From positions 160,261 through 224,260 of the forward strand of contig CAHJWG010000006.1 of NCBI GenBank assembly GCA_903642215.1: 64,000 bases of DNA. Direction: 5' to 3'. The translations under genes were made by a program, and so were the position numbers. Under the pieces are notes generated by a model, which worked only from the letters and a program-made list of their open reading frames with translations, was not told the DNA's origin and made no database searches. Below, in pieces: positions 17,101-25,826 of this stretch; position 1 is the stretch's first letter; every line of letters starts with the position of its first letter. The DNA comes from Sphingobacteriaceae bacterium (GTDB lineage: Bacteria > Bacteroidota > Bacteroidia > Sphingobacteriales > Sphingobacteriaceae).

Positions 17101-17406
17101 ATCGGAATATAAAATAATCGGGTTTCCTTTTCTGAATGTATCCTGGAAAACCTGCTGATGGATGGTGTACCAAAGTTCTGCTTCCTGCGCAAAACGTTTA
17201 ATTACGCTGTCGTTTTTGAGATAATAATAGATCTGGAAATGCGGTGTTTGATAAACCTTGAACTTCAGGTTTTTATACCGAACCTTATTCTGGCCGAAAT
17301 ACTGTGCATCCGCATTTTTATACGATAAAAACAGCATCGCCGAAACGCAGCAAAAAAGATAAAATAGTTTTTTTAAAGAGTAACTGGTTAAGTCGGGTTT
17401 TTCCAT
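14194..17406 (-). CDS. Metallopeptidase-like / TolB-type propeller / outer-membrane barrel fusion
   Basis: This 1070-aa protein has three parts. After a signal peptide ending at ADAQY, residues ~40-290 hold a zinc-peptidase-like domain with H148-E149-x-x-H152 (HELVH) and a downstream E in WMIEGMAEYLS, the usual third-ligand region. Residues ~300-620 form TolB-like beta-propeller repeats with recurring ISPDGKYIAF, WSPDGKRFAF and WSPNGNDIAF blades. Residues ~680-1070 look like an outer-membrane beta-barrel of BamA/surface-antigen type, ending ...LTFAPGW. Such proteins occur in Bacteroidota, often labelled TolB-like or BamA-family, without known function. It is convergent with the Pro/Glu-rich gene. 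An iterated-motif copy encodes AMLFLSY of the signal peptide. Confidence 0.75.
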   Translation of the reverse strand: MEKPDLTSYSLKKLFYLFCCVSAMLFLSYKNADAQYFGQNKVRYKNLKFKVYQTPHFQIYYYLKNDSVIKRFAQEAELWYTIHQQVFQDTFRKGNPIILYSDHPDFEQTTAIQGEIGVGTGGVTEGLKNRVVMPLMETNQTTRHVIGHELVHAFQYHVLLGNNPETGNGSIGNLGNLPLWMIEGMAEYLSLGKKDAYTSMWMRDAYLNHDIPSLRDLTNSSKYFPYRYGEAFWSFMGSTYGDSVIVPFFKNTARFGLDYGIRRTFGYDEKTLSSLWKNSIEATYKPYLKDSVQTPVGFRVIDDKNSGKMNVAPAISPDGKYIAFLSEKNLFTIDLFLADAKTGRILRKLTSKVSNTHIDEFNFIESAGTWSPDGKRFAFSVFNEGRNKLLIVDVQTGRSLQEVSMGKAKQFSNLTWSPNGNDIAFNALADGQSDLYLYNIPSKKVTQLTNDKYSDYQPSFSHNGKKIVFSSDRTTYDQSLGQTIPFNLAVYDLAAKTTTDIKVFNGANNLNPAFSADDQSIYFLSNRDGFRNMYRYNLASTKTEQLTNLFTGISGITEFSPALSLSAHDDVVYSYYRSQKYTIYNAKASDFKPIAVENQAINFDAAMLPPPKSVGVDLINTNLNNFLAYQKIPADSIHNIPFKPQFKLDYLSSSGVGAGVSRYGAGLASGIQGLFSDIVGRNQIYAGAAINGQIYDFGAQLAYINQQGRWNFGLSASHIPFQYATYQQGLTTASVNNKPTSVYESRYDITRTFQDGLQAFTSYPFSKVTRIEFGTGASHYYYRVDRYSTYYNYTTQNNFITPTSGLYSEHNKISRAQYRNETGYDLMPFTLYQLNTALVGDNSYFGVASPLAGYRYRIGLEGNVGDYKFLAPTIDLRKYVRTKPFTFAGRIYGYGRLGNSSQELFPLFIGYPYLIRGYEANSFYKNNARNKGNFTIDQLQGSRNAVVNFEVRLPFTGPEKLSQIKSKFLFSELNFFFDAGLAWNGGDKISFKKEPDANQYLTDATGNPVYSRFGQLVYPSGYNRVPAMSTGISLRVNIFGAFVLEPYLAVPFQRTDVQKPVFGLTFAPGW

Positions 17407-17509
17407 ATCTACTCGTTAGTTAAAATTGAATGCTTCGTTTACGATCATTTTATTGTGAAGTTAACGAGGCTTTGAACGATTTATTGAGTTATAGTTTAAT
17501 CCGTAAAAA

Positions 17510-19810
17510 TTATTGCGGCTCTGTTTCCGGCAGTGTTACCGAAGTAGTATCAACCGGAGCCGCCGTACTGTCCGTTTTCGTGGTATCAACCCGCGGCCTC
17601 GGCGTAGGGCAATTATATTCTTTAGTAATTTTGCTCCAAGGTTTCGGGAACGGGCCGGGGCCGTAACCGGATTTCGGGTCATCGTAAACTTTTTCCATAA
17701 AAGCACCAAAAATTGGTAATGCCGTACGCGAACCTTCGCCGGTTTGCGAAGTTTTAAAATGCACGCTCCGCTCATCGGCACCAACCCAAATACCTGTAAC
17801 TAAATCTTTGGTAATACCCATATACCAGCCATCGGCATAACCGGATGATGTACCCGTTTTGCCGCCGATCTGGTTATTGCTGTTTTTCCACAAATCTTGA
17901 TATTCCCACAAAGCCTGGGAAGTTCCGCCGGGTTCTTCCATCCCACCACGGAACATATACAACATCAGCCAGGCTGTTTCTTCGCTTAAAACAGATGTAT
18001 TTTTGGGTTTGAATTCGGCCAGCACATTGCCTTTGTTATCCGTAATTTTTGCAACCAGGATCGGGTCGAGCCGCCGGCCTTTATTTAAAAATGTGCTGTA
18101 AGCGCGAACCATTTCGTAAACGGAAACATCGTTAGAACCCAGGGAAACCGACGGCACGGATTCCAAATGACTTTCGATACCGCATTTGTGTGCATATTCT
18201 ACCACTTTATCCCAGCCCACTTTTTCGGTTACCTGCGCCGTAATCGAGTTAACCGATTTTCCCATTGCCCAGCGCAAACTCATTTCGCGGTAAGAGAAAT
18301 TGAAATCCGCATTTTTAGGCTCCCAAACATCTGGTTTGCCTTCATTATTAATGTATTTAATAGAAACCGGCTTATCGGTAAACTTATCGCAAGGCGTAAA
18401 ACCGTTATCCAGCGCAGCCAGATAAGCAAAAGGTTTGAAGGTAGAACCAGCCTGGCGTTTGGCCTGATTTACGTGATCGTATTTAAAATACTGGTGATTG
18501 ATGCCGCCGACCCAAACTTTAATTTTTCCGGTAGAAGGCTCAATCGTCATCATGCCGGTATTTAGCAAACGCGCATAATATTTTAGGGAATCGTAGGTTG
18601 AAAAGGTTGTATCCTGATCGCCTTTCCAGGTAAAAACCTGCATCCGTTTTTTCCTGTTAAAGTAAGCCTCAACAGAATCCAGGTTATTTTTATACTTCTT
18701 TTCGAGCAAATTATAAATTGGCAAACGCTGGGAAGCTTTCTGCGGAAAATCTAAAATTTCTTTTCCATCTAAAGTCCGCCACGGATTTTCTTTTCCCCAA
18801 ACTCCCTGAAAACGTTTCTGCAACGCTTTCATTTTTTCGGCAACGGCTTCTTCCGCATATTGCTGCAATTTGGAATCGATGGTGGTATAAATTTTTAACC
18901 CGTCGCGATACAAATCGTAATCATTATCGTCGCACCATTTTTCCAGCCACTTATCAACCGCAGAACGGATGTACGAATCGCCCTGCGATTCATTTTCTAC
19001 ATAACTTAAATCCAGCACAATCGGGACGGTGCTGTAACTGCTAAAATCAGCCTTGGAAATATAGCCGTATTTTTCCATTTGCGACAAAACCACGTTGCGC
19101 CTTTCCTTCGATTTCTCCGGATTTTTTATGGGATTGTAAGTGGAAGTTGCTTTCAGCATACCGATCAACGTTGCGGCTTCAGCCGGATTAACGTGATCCG
19201 GCGTTTTGTTAAAATATTTAAGCGATGCTGTTTTTATGCCGAAAGTATTGTTGCCGAAAGGAACCGTGTTGAAGTACAAAGTGAGGATTTCGTTTTTGCT
19301 GTAAGCACGTTCAATCTTAAAAGCCGTAATCCATTCTTTAAACTTGTAAGCAACTGTACGCAAAACCGGAACATGAGAAATCGGACCCTGATATTTTTTT
19401 TTCCGGGTTTGAAACAAATTTTTGGCCAGCTGCTGCGTAATCGTACTTGCACCGCGCCGTTCGCCGGTTGCGGTAGAAACGATACCGCTTATCAAACCGT
19501 AAAAATCTACGCCGTGATGCTGGTAAAAACGCGTATCCTCGGTGGCAACCAAAGCGTGAATAAGATTGGGCGAGATTTTTTGAAAATCTACCGGCGAGCG
19601 GTTTTCCCTGTAATAACGGCCGATCAATTTGCCGTCGGCCGTATAAACATCAGAAGCAAGGGACAGCGTTGGGTTTTTAATATCTTCTGTATCAGGAGAA
19701 TAGCCAAACAGCCATAAAAAGTTTAATTCAACCGCACAAAACAAAATAATAACTAAATAGATGAGATAAACGAAGTATCGTAAAACCGGATTTTTTAAAC
19801 GTGCAAACAT
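17510..19810 (-). CDS. mrcA: Bifunctional penicillin-binding protein 1A
   Basis: This 766-aa protein has one N-terminal membrane anchor (residues 10-35). The GT51 glycosyltransferase domain shows E91 in VATEDTRFYQHHGVD and the TITQQLAKNLF motif. The transpeptidase domain shows SxxK in AGSTFKPFAY, the SxN-type SVNS and KTGTSSGYADG. It polymerises and cross-links peptidoglycan in the periplasm. Length and domain order are normal for class A PBPs. The C-terminal ~30 residues are Pro/Thr/Asp-rich and disordered. It is transcribed towards the peptidase gene with a ~100-bp gap. No lytic or division partner is adjacent. Confidence 0.9.
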   Translation of the reverse strand: MFARLKNPVLRYFVYLIYLVIILFCAVELNFLWLFGYSPDTEDIKNPTLSLASDVYTADGKLIGRYYRENRSPVDFQKISPNLIHALVATEDTRFYQHHGVDFYGLISGIVSTATGERRGASTITQQLAKNLFQTRKKKYQGPISHVPVLRTVAYKFKEWITAFKIERAYSKNEILTLYFNTVPFGNNTFGIKTASLKYFNKTPDHVNPAEAATLIGMLKATSTYNPIKNPEKSKERRNVVLSQMEKYGYISKADFSSYSTVPIVLDLSYVENESQGDSYIRSAVDKWLEKWCDDNDYDLYRDGLKIYTTIDSKLQQYAEEAVAEKMKALQKRFQGVWGKENPWRTLDGKEILDFPQKASQRLPIYNLLEKKYKNNLDSVEAYFNRKKRMQVFTWKGDQDTTFSTYDSLKYYARLLNTGMMTIEPSTGKIKVWVGGINHQYFKYDHVNQAKRQAGSTFKPFAYLAALDNGFTPCDKFTDKPVSIKYINNEGKPDVWEPKNADFNFSYREMSLRWAMGKSVNSITAQVTEKVGWDKVVEYAHKCGIESHLESVPSVSLGSNDVSVYEMVRAYSTFLNKGRRLDPILVAKITDNKGNVLAEFKPKNTSVLSEETAWLMLYMFRGGMEEPGGTSQALWEYQDLWKNSNNQIGGKTGTSSGYADGWYMGITKDLVTGIWVGADERSVHFKTSQTGEGSRTALPIFGAFMEKVYDDPKSGYGPGPFPKPWSKITKEYNCPTPRPRVDTTKTDSTAAPVDTTSVTLPETEPQ

Positions 19811-19895
19811 ATTTAGCCAAGCCTTTTTGGGTGTACAAACGTAAGCAATTAAAATACTTGCGCCTGCAAATTTTCTGTTTCGATATTGATTAGGA

Positions 19896-22520
19896 TTACT
19901 GCGCCAGGTTTTTTAAAACCGCTTTTTGCGGCAGCGCAGCTTTTACATCTTCTTTTATTTTACTGAACGTGCCCGAAACTACTTTACTGAACATACTGTT
20001 TTTACCGGCAATAATTTTGATCGTGGTTGTATTGCTGATCGTAATCGGTGCGGTGTACAATTTTGATTGCTGATTGGGCGTGCTGCCATCCAAAGTATAA
20101 AAAATTTGTACGCTATCCTGGGCGCAACTCATGCTCACGTTCATTGGTTTTGAAAACGTTTTAGCAGGCGCAATTATGTACGGATTTGCCACAATCATAT
20201 GATCTGTGATTGCTGAAACCGGTTTTTGCAAATCTTCCATATACAATTTATTAGGTAGTTTGCCGATAAAAACATCCCAGTTCCCACCATTTGAGATGTC
20301 ATTATTCGTTAAAAAAAGCTTGTTATAAGGTTTATTATTAAGCTGCATGCCTTGCAGATAATAACTGTTGATTGCGTTACCGGAAGAAGAAATCACGAAC
20401 TTTTTACCGTTTTCCAGGTTGATGGTTGCTCTGTCAAAAATCGGAATCCCGATCTGGTAATCGTTCTGGCCCGGCGCAATGTTGTAAAATCCCAAAGCAT
20501 TCACCACGTACCAGGCACTCATTTGTCCGCAATCTTCGTTTCCGGCCAAACCATCCGGCGCAGCTTTATACAAAGTATTCATAACTTTATTAAGGTAATA
20601 CTGCGTTTTATACGAGTCATCCGTAAAATTATACAGGTAAACAATGTGATGGCTTGGTTCATTTCCGTGCACGTACTGGCCGATTGTTCCGGTAATATCC
20701 GGCAAACTTTTGCCCGTCATCTCAGAACTTGCCGCAAACAAAGCATCCAGTTTATTTTCCAGGTTTTCTTTTCCGCCGATCATCGATGTTAAACCATTTA
20801 CATCCTGCGGCATAAAAAACGAAAACTGCCAGGCATTTCCTTCGGTAAAATTATCGTCAACATCGCTCGGTTTAAAAGGCGAAAGCCAGCCGCCGTTCGT
20901 ACGGGTTTGCACAAAACCGGTTTGTTTATTATACACGTTTTTCCAGTTTTGGGCGCGCTCGATGTATTCGGCATAATCCGGTTCGTGCTTTAACATTTTC
21001 GCCATTTGGGCGATGCACCAGTCGTCGTAAGCATATTCCAACGTTTTAGAAACGGATTCCTTTTCATCTTCGGCCAAAACCAAGCCATTTTTACGGTAAG
21101 AATCCAGGCCGAACTGGTTCCGGTTCACAGCATCTTTCATCATTTTAAAAGCTTTTTCTGCATCAAAACCGCGCAAACCTTTGGCATAAGCATCCACAAT
21201 TACGGGGATGGAATGATTGCCGATCATGCAGTAAGTTTCGGTGGAAGCAAGCGGCCAAACAGGCAGCAAACCGCCCTGCTCGTTCATCGCCATAAAGCTT
21301 TTAATAAAATCTAAAGTCCGTTTTTTATCGATTAAAAGAAGCAGCGGATGCTCGGCGCGGTACGTATCCCACAAAGAAAAAACGGTATAATAATTAAAGC
21401 CTTCCGCTTTATGAACCTGCTGATCCAGCCCGCGATACTGGCCGTCCACATCGTTATAAATATTGGGGGCCAACATAGAATGGTATAAAGCGGTGTAAAA
21501 AATCGTTTGTTTTTGCCTTGCGTAATCCACCGTTCTGGTTCTGGGCTGCTGCCTGCCGCCGCCAAAACCGCCGCCGCCAAACCCGAAACCATTGTTGGCT
21601 AACGGCACAGGCATGGCAACCGGCGCGCCGCCTTCTACCTGAATTTTAGAAAGCTCCTTTTGCCAGGTATCTTTTGCCTGTTTCATTACTTTTTTAAAGT
21701 CGAAATCCGGCACTTCGGCATCCAGGTTTTTCAACGCACCTTCTGCACTAACGGATGAAATCCCGACTTTTACAATCACCTCGCCGGGATTATCAAATTG
21801 AACGAACATTTTGATATTTTTTCCCTGCAACTTTTTTTCGCCGTTTTTTACCTGATCATCCGAAGCAATTCCATACGTTTTAAAAGGTTTGGAAAATTTG
21901 GCGTAAAAATAAACCGCCTGATTTTTTGCCCAGGATGATGATTTGCGGTAACCACGGATTTCGCGGTCGTTAACCACTTCAATCCAGGAATCCAGCACCG
22001 GATCGCGGTGCTGCAGATCGATAATAACGTTTGCTTCTTTTGTTGACAGAAAACTGTAACGGTGCATTCCCACCCGTGTGGTGGCCGTTAATTCTGCTGT
22101 AATCTGGTATTTATCAAGCACGGTACTATAATATCCCGGCGAGGCATCTTCGTTTTTTTTCTGGAAATGCGAACGGTAATCTTTGTTGTTCAGCTGCGGT
22201 TTGCCGGTGGTTGGCATAAACAAAACATCGCAGTAATCGGCAATCCCGGTTCCGCTTAAATGCGTGTGGGAGAAACCGTAAACCAGCGAATCGGTAGCGT
22301 AATAACCCGAGCAGCCGTCCCAGCCCTCCAGCCGTGTATCCGGACTCAGCTGCACCATCCCGAACGGCATCACCGCGCCGGGATAAGTATGGCCGTGGCC
22401 GCCGGTGCCGATAAACGGATCAACTAATTTGGTATAATCTGCTTTTCTTTGTGCCGATACTTCGTTTAGCAGCAAAAAAAATGTGGTTAAAAGAAGTATT
22501 GCGGTTTTTAAATAGTTCAT
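19896..22520 (-). CDS. GH92 alpha-mannosidase with a C-terminal chitobiase-type domain
   Basis: This 874-aa protein has a signal peptide cleaved near VSAQR. The GH92 N-terminal beta domain starts with VDPFIGTGGHGHTYPGA, followed by the (alpha/alpha)6 domain with WDTYRAEHPLL, GNHSIPV and GNEDCGQMSAWY, all family landmarks. GH92 enzymes are calcium-dependent exo-alpha-mannosidases acting on N-glycan mannose. The last ~90 residues add a CHB_HEX_C-like beta domain (FYTLDGSTPNQQSKLY). Odd feature: a Gly/Phe-rich loop (FGFGGGGFGGGRQQ) near residue 315 between the domains, absent from the other two GH92 proteins here. It is divergent from the LD-carboxypeptidase gene. Confidence 0.88.
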   Translation of the reverse strand: MNYLKTAILLLTTFFLLLNEVSAQRKADYTKLVDPFIGTGGHGHTYPGAVMPFGMVQLSPDTRLEGWDGCSGYYATDSLVYGFSHTHLSGTGIADYCDVLFMPTTGKPQLNNKDYRSHFQKKNEDASPGYYSTVLDKYQITAELTATTRVGMHRYSFLSTKEANVIIDLQHRDPVLDSWIEVVNDREIRGYRKSSSWAKNQAVYFYAKFSKPFKTYGIASDDQVKNGEKKLQGKNIKMFVQFDNPGEVIVKVGISSVSAEGALKNLDAEVPDFDFKKVMKQAKDTWQKELSKIQVEGGAPVAMPVPLANNGFGFGGGGFGGGRQQPRTRTVDYARQKQTIFYTALYHSMLAPNIYNDVDGQYRGLDQQVHKAEGFNYYTVFSLWDTYRAEHPLLLLIDKKRTLDFIKSFMAMNEQGGLLPVWPLASTETYCMIGNHSIPVIVDAYAKGLRGFDAEKAFKMMKDAVNRNQFGLDSYRKNGLVLAEDEKESVSKTLEYAYDDWCIAQMAKMLKHEPDYAEYIERAQNWKNVYNKQTGFVQTRTNGGWLSPFKPSDVDDNFTEGNAWQFSFFMPQDVNGLTSMIGGKENLENKLDALFAASSEMTGKSLPDITGTIGQYVHGNEPSHHIVYLYNFTDDSYKTQYYLNKVMNTLYKAAPDGLAGNEDCGQMSAWYVVNALGFYNIAPGQNDYQIGIPIFDRATINLENGKKFVISSSGNAINSYYLQGMQLNNKPYNKLFLTNNDISNGGNWDVFIGKLPNKLYMEDLQKPVSAITDHMIVANPYIIAPAKTFSKPMNVSMSCAQDSVQIFYTLDGSTPNQQSKLYTAPITISNTTTIKIIAGKNSMFSKVVSGTFSKIKEDVKAALPQKAVLKNLAQ

Positions 22521-22700
22521 TGCGTTGATTTACAAGAAACGGTGCTCAGGTTTTAATTTTTATCCGATAAACAAAGCACGGCTCCATAACGGCAAAAGTT
22601 CGTTTTTCGTTTCGGAAATACAAAAATCAAAAGATATCCGCTTCCTTTTTAATTTCTTTTAAAACCAGCATCTAATCTTTCGTAATTTACCGCTCCAACT

Positions 22701-23726
22701 ATGCAACGTAAACATTTCCTTTCCTCGCTTTTACCGGCAGCGTTACTACTTTCTTCGGAGCAGTTACCGGCCAAACCAATCTCCTTAAAACAACCGCATT
22801 CGGTCAAAATTCCGCCTTATTTAGTTGCCGGCGATACGATTGGCATTACCTGCCCTGCCGGTTTTATTTCGGTGGAAGATATCCGGCCGGCCGTGCAACT
22901 GATGCAGAGCTGGGGTTTTAAAATTGAAGTTGGCAAAACCGTTGGCCGGCGGGATTTTTCGCTCGGCGGAACCGATGCCGAACGCGCCGCAGATTTGCAA
23001 TACATGCTGGATAACCCGCAAATTAAAGCCGTAATGTGCGCCCGCGGCGGTTACGGTGCCGTGCGGATTATTGATCAGTTGGATTTTAGCAAGTTCCAGT
23101 TGCAGCCAAAATGGATTATCGGTTTCAGCGATATTACGGTTTTACACAGCCATATTCACCAAAACTATCACACTGCAACTTTGCATTCTAAAATGTGCAA
23201 CAGCTTCCCGCAGGACTGGAATTTAGCCGAACCAATCCAGGTAGAAACCATATTATCTATCCAAAAAGCTTTGACGGGTGAAAAACTGACTTATACTGCT
23301 CCGCCTTCAGCATTTAATCGTTTTGGTAAAGCAACCGGCGAACTAATTGGCGGAAATTTAAGTTTGATTGCCACGCTGGCCGGCAGCAAATCCGACATTA
23401 ATACCAAGGAAAAAATTCTGTTTCTGGAGGATACCAACGAGCAGTTATACAACATTGATCGCCTATTTTTTAACCTTAAAAGAAGCAACAAATTAAACGG
23501 GCTGGCCGGATTAATCATCGGCGGTTTTAAATTAAAACCGGAAGATGAAGGCGACGAGTTTGGCAAAACGCTCGAGCAAATTGTCCTCGAAAAAGTAAAA
23601 GATTTCAGTTTTCCGGTTTGCTTTGATTTCCCTGTCGGCCACCAAAAAAATAATTTCGCCTTCAAATGCGGGGCAAAGCATTTTTTGGAAGTGGATGCGA
23701 ACGGCGGGAAACTGGTTTCGGCTTAA
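22701..23726 (+). CDS. ldcA: LD-carboxypeptidase, peptidase family S66
   Basis: This 341-aa protein has the S66 fold and catalytic triad: S143 in GFSDITVLH, E243 in FLEDTNE and H314 in FPVGHQ. It also has the ARGGYGAVRIID nucleophile-elbow neighbourhood. LD-carboxypeptidases remove the terminal D-Ala from tetrapeptide stems in peptidoglycan recycling. The first ~25 residues look like a signal peptide (FLSSLLPAALLLSS), so this copy may be periplasmic, unlike the cytoplasmic E. coli LdcA. It is followed directly, at the stop codon, by an iterated motif and a longer repeat element. Confidence 0.87.
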   Translation: MQRKHFLSSLLPAALLLSSEQLPAKPISLKQPHSVKIPPYLVAGDTIGITCPAGFISVEDIRPAVQLMQSWGFKIEVGKTVGRRDFSLGGTDAERAADLQYMLDNPQIKAVMCARGGYGAVRIIDQLDFSKFQLQPKWIIGFSDITVLHSHIHQNYHTATLHSKMCNSFPQDWNLAEPIQVETILSIQKALTGEKLTYTAPPSAFNRFGKATGELIGGNLSLIATLAGSKSDINTKEKILFLEDTNEQLYNIDRLFFNLKRSNKLNGLAGLIIGGFKLKPEDEGDEFGKTLEQIVLEKVKDFSFPVCFDFPVGHQKNNFAFKCGAKHFLEVDANGGKLVSA

Positions 23727-23855
23727 TGCTTCTTTTATGGGATAATTTTCGGGGAAGAAAAAAGATATTCTTCATTAAAAAAACAAAAAGATTAAAAATC
23801 ATTAGCTGGAAAGATTTGGTTTACAAACCCTAAATAGCAAGAAAATCACAAACCA
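23723..23855 (+). repeat. Long repeat element, copy A (headed by the iterated motif)
   Basis: Begins in the ldcA stop with TTAATGCTTCTTTTATGGG. It continues through a GGGGAAGAA block, an A-rich centre and GATTAAAAATCATTAGCTGG to about AAGAAAATCACAAACC. By eye it aligns along ~130 bp with copy B at 25827 in the same orientation, with scattered mismatches and small gaps. Confidence 0.65.
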
Positions 23856-23866
23856 GAATATTTAAC

Positions 23867-23896
23867 TTGGCAACAACAAACAACGATTTGGCAACA
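23867..23896 (+). promoter_or_regulatory. Direct repeat TTGGCAACA x2, candidate AraC-type operator
   Basis: TTGGCAACA occurs at 23867-23875 and again at 23888-23896, start-to-start 21 bp, two helical turns. The repeat lies 55-85 bp before the SDR start codon. AraC-family regulators bind direct half-sites with this spacing, and an AraC-type gene follows the SDR gene. The link is inferred. Confidence 0.45.
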
Positions 23897-23950
23897 TCAG
23901 GTTTATAGCGATGTAAGATTTTTGTACTGTAGAATTTAAACAGCAAACAA

Positions 23951-24751
23951 ATGCAAAAAACAATTTTCATCACAGGAGCATCAACAGGTTTAGGGAAAGC
24001 TACTGCCAAATTATTTCAGTCCAAAAACTGGAATGTAATTGCGACCATGCGAAACCCGGAAAAGGAAACAGAACTTACCCAACTGGAAAACATTACGCTT
24101 TTGCCGCTTGACGTTACTCAATCAGATCAGATTAAAAACACTGTGGCCAAAGCTATCGCGTTACAAAACATTGATGTGGTGTTTAATAACGCCGGCTATG
24201 GGTTAATGGGTGCTTTGGAATCGTTTAGCGATGAACAAATTTTAAAACAGATCGACACAAATCTATTGGGTGTGTTGCGTGTTACGCAGGCATTTATCCC
24301 TTATTTTAGAGAAAAGAAAAGCGGTTTGTTTATCAGCACCACTTCCATGGGCGGACTTTTGGCGTTTCCTTTACACTCAATTTACCACGCCACCAAATTT
24401 GCTTTAGAAGGCTGGTCAGAAAGTATGTCGTTTGAATTAGGCTTGCATAATATCGGGATCAAAACCATTGCGCCGGGCGGTATTGCAACCGAATTTACAG
24501 GCAAATCGCTTGATAAAAGTATAAATCCTGACTATCAGCAATTGGAGGACAAGCTTTTCGCTGCTATTGACAATATGAAATCAGCCTCAACTGCCGAACA
24601 AATTGCCGAAGTAGTTTATGAAGCTGCAACAGATGGAAAAGACCAGATTCGATATGTGGCAGGCGAAGATGCAAAAGCTTTGTATGCAAGGCGTTTGGAA
24701 ATCGGTAATGAAGAATTTAGAAAAGAAATAAAAAAGCAATTTTTGGGATAG
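23951..24751 (+). CDS. Short-chain dehydrogenase/reductase (SDR)
   Basis: This 266-aa classical SDR has the Rossmann nucleotide motif TGASTGLG (residues 8-15), NNAGYG and the catalytic YHATK. The first strand is followed by a basic MRNP segment, which suggests NADP(H) preference. The substrate is unknown. The next gene encodes an AraC-family regulator in the same direction, and the two probably form a small regulated unit with the candidate operator upstream. A hairpin with a short T-run follows the stop. Confidence 0.85.
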   Translation: MQKTIFITGASTGLGKATAKLFQSKNWNVIATMRNPEKETELTQLENITLLPLDVTQSDQIKNTVAKAIALQNIDVVFNNAGYGLMGALESFSDEQILKQIDTNLLGVLRVTQAFIPYFREKKSGLFISTTSMGGLLAFPLHSIYHATKFALEGWSESMSFELGLHNIGIKTIAPGGIATEFTGKSLDKSINPDYQQLEDKLFAAIDNMKSASTAEQIAEVVYEAATDGKDQIRYVAGEDAKALYARRLEIGNEEFRKEIKKQFLG

Positions 24752-24764
24752 TAATCTAAATAAC

Positions 24765-24795
24765 CAGGCAAAGCCAAAAAAAATTTGCCTGTTTT
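24765..24795 (+). terminator. Hairpin terminator after the first SDR gene
   Basis: CAGGCAAA pairs perfectly with TTTGCCTG across an A-rich 11-nt loop, and TTTT follows. It separates the SDR and AraC genes. Confidence 0.65.
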
Positions 24796-24814
24796 GAATT
24801 GATAAAAAAAAATC

Positions 24815-25729
24815 ATGATTAATATTATTAATTCTGTATCTCAATTTCATCGTTTATTATCCTTGCCCGAGCCGGCACATCCATTAGTTAGCGTTGTTCG
24901 CGTTCCGGATATGCGCTTTAATAACAACATGATTTGGGAATCCTTTTCTTTAAATTTTTATTGTGTGGCACTGAAAAGAGATATTGCAGGGAAAGTGAAA
25001 TACGGGCAGCAGTATTACGATTATGACAAAGGCATCATGACTTTTATTGCTCCGAAACAAGTTCATTCGCTTGATGCTTCTCAGGTTGATAGGTTAAATC
25101 AAGAGTCCGGGACAGGTTACATATTAATGTTTCACCCCAATTTTTTATACAAACATCCACTTGCTGCAACGATTAAAAATTTCGGCTTCTTTTCTTATAC
25201 GGTAAACGAAGCATTGCATCTTTCCGAAAAAGAAGAAAAAGATATAATCGGGATTTTTTATAAAATTGATGAAGAATATCAACACATAGACCGGCATACA
25301 CAGGATATAATTCTTTCTCAAATTGATCTGTTGTTAAATTACAGCAACCGGTTTTACGAAAGGCAGTTTATTACCCGGAAAGCTGTAAACCACGATTTGC
25401 TAACCAAGACGGAACAATTGTTAAATGAATGTTTTGAGCAGGAAGAAACGTTAAAAAACGGGTTGCCTACGGTAGAACTCCTGGCGGCCAAACTCAATTT
25501 ATCTACTCATTATTTAAGCGATATGCTGCGTTCCCTTACCGGGCAAAGTGCCCAGCAACACATCCAGGGAAAGTTGATTGAAAAAGCTAAAGAATACTTA
25601 ACCGTAACCAATCTATCCGTTGCCGAAATTGCCTATCAGTTAGGTTTTGAATATCCGCAATCATTCAACAAAATATTTAAAAAGAAAACGAATATTTCTC
25701 CGCTGGAGTTTCGGCAAACATTTAACTGA
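24815..25729 (+). CDS. AraC-family transcriptional regulator
   Basis: This 304-aa protein has an N-terminal cupin-like sensor half. Its C-terminal AraC double helix-turn-helix is at about residues 205-303: VELLAAKLNLSTHYLSDML is the first HTH, and VAEIAYQLGFEYPQSFNKIF the second, ending in SPLEFRQTFN. It binds DNA and probably controls the upstream SDR gene through the direct repeat at 23867. The effector is unknown. It is followed by a strong terminator. Confidence 0.88.
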   Translation: MINIINSVSQFHRLLSLPEPAHPLVSVVRVPDMRFNNNMIWESFSLNFYCVALKRDIAGKVKYGQQYYDYDKGIMTFIAPKQVHSLDASQVDRLNQESGTGYILMFHPNFLYKHPLAATIKNFGFFSYTVNEALHLSEKEEKDIIGIFYKIDEEYQHIDRHTQDIILSQIDLLLNYSNRFYERQFITRKAVNHDLLTKTEQLLNECFEQEETLKNGLPTVELLAAKLNLSTHYLSDMLRSLTGQSAQQHIQGKLIEKAKEYLTVTNLSVAEIAYQLGFEYPQSFNKIFKKKTNISPLEFRQTFN

Positions 25730-25757
25730 TAATAGCTGGTTACAATCTTTTAATATA

Positions 25758-25797
25758 AATGCTTCGTTCTTAAATAAAGAGCGAAGCATTTTTTTTG
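25758..25797 (+). terminator. Rho-independent terminator after the AraC gene
   Basis: A 13-bp stem (AATGCTTCGTTCT paired with AGAGCGAAGCATT, one G-T pair), 7-nt loop, then a seven-T run. Confidence 0.9.
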
Positions 25798-25826
25798 AAT
25801 TAAATATAAGGAAACTGGTTTTAGGT

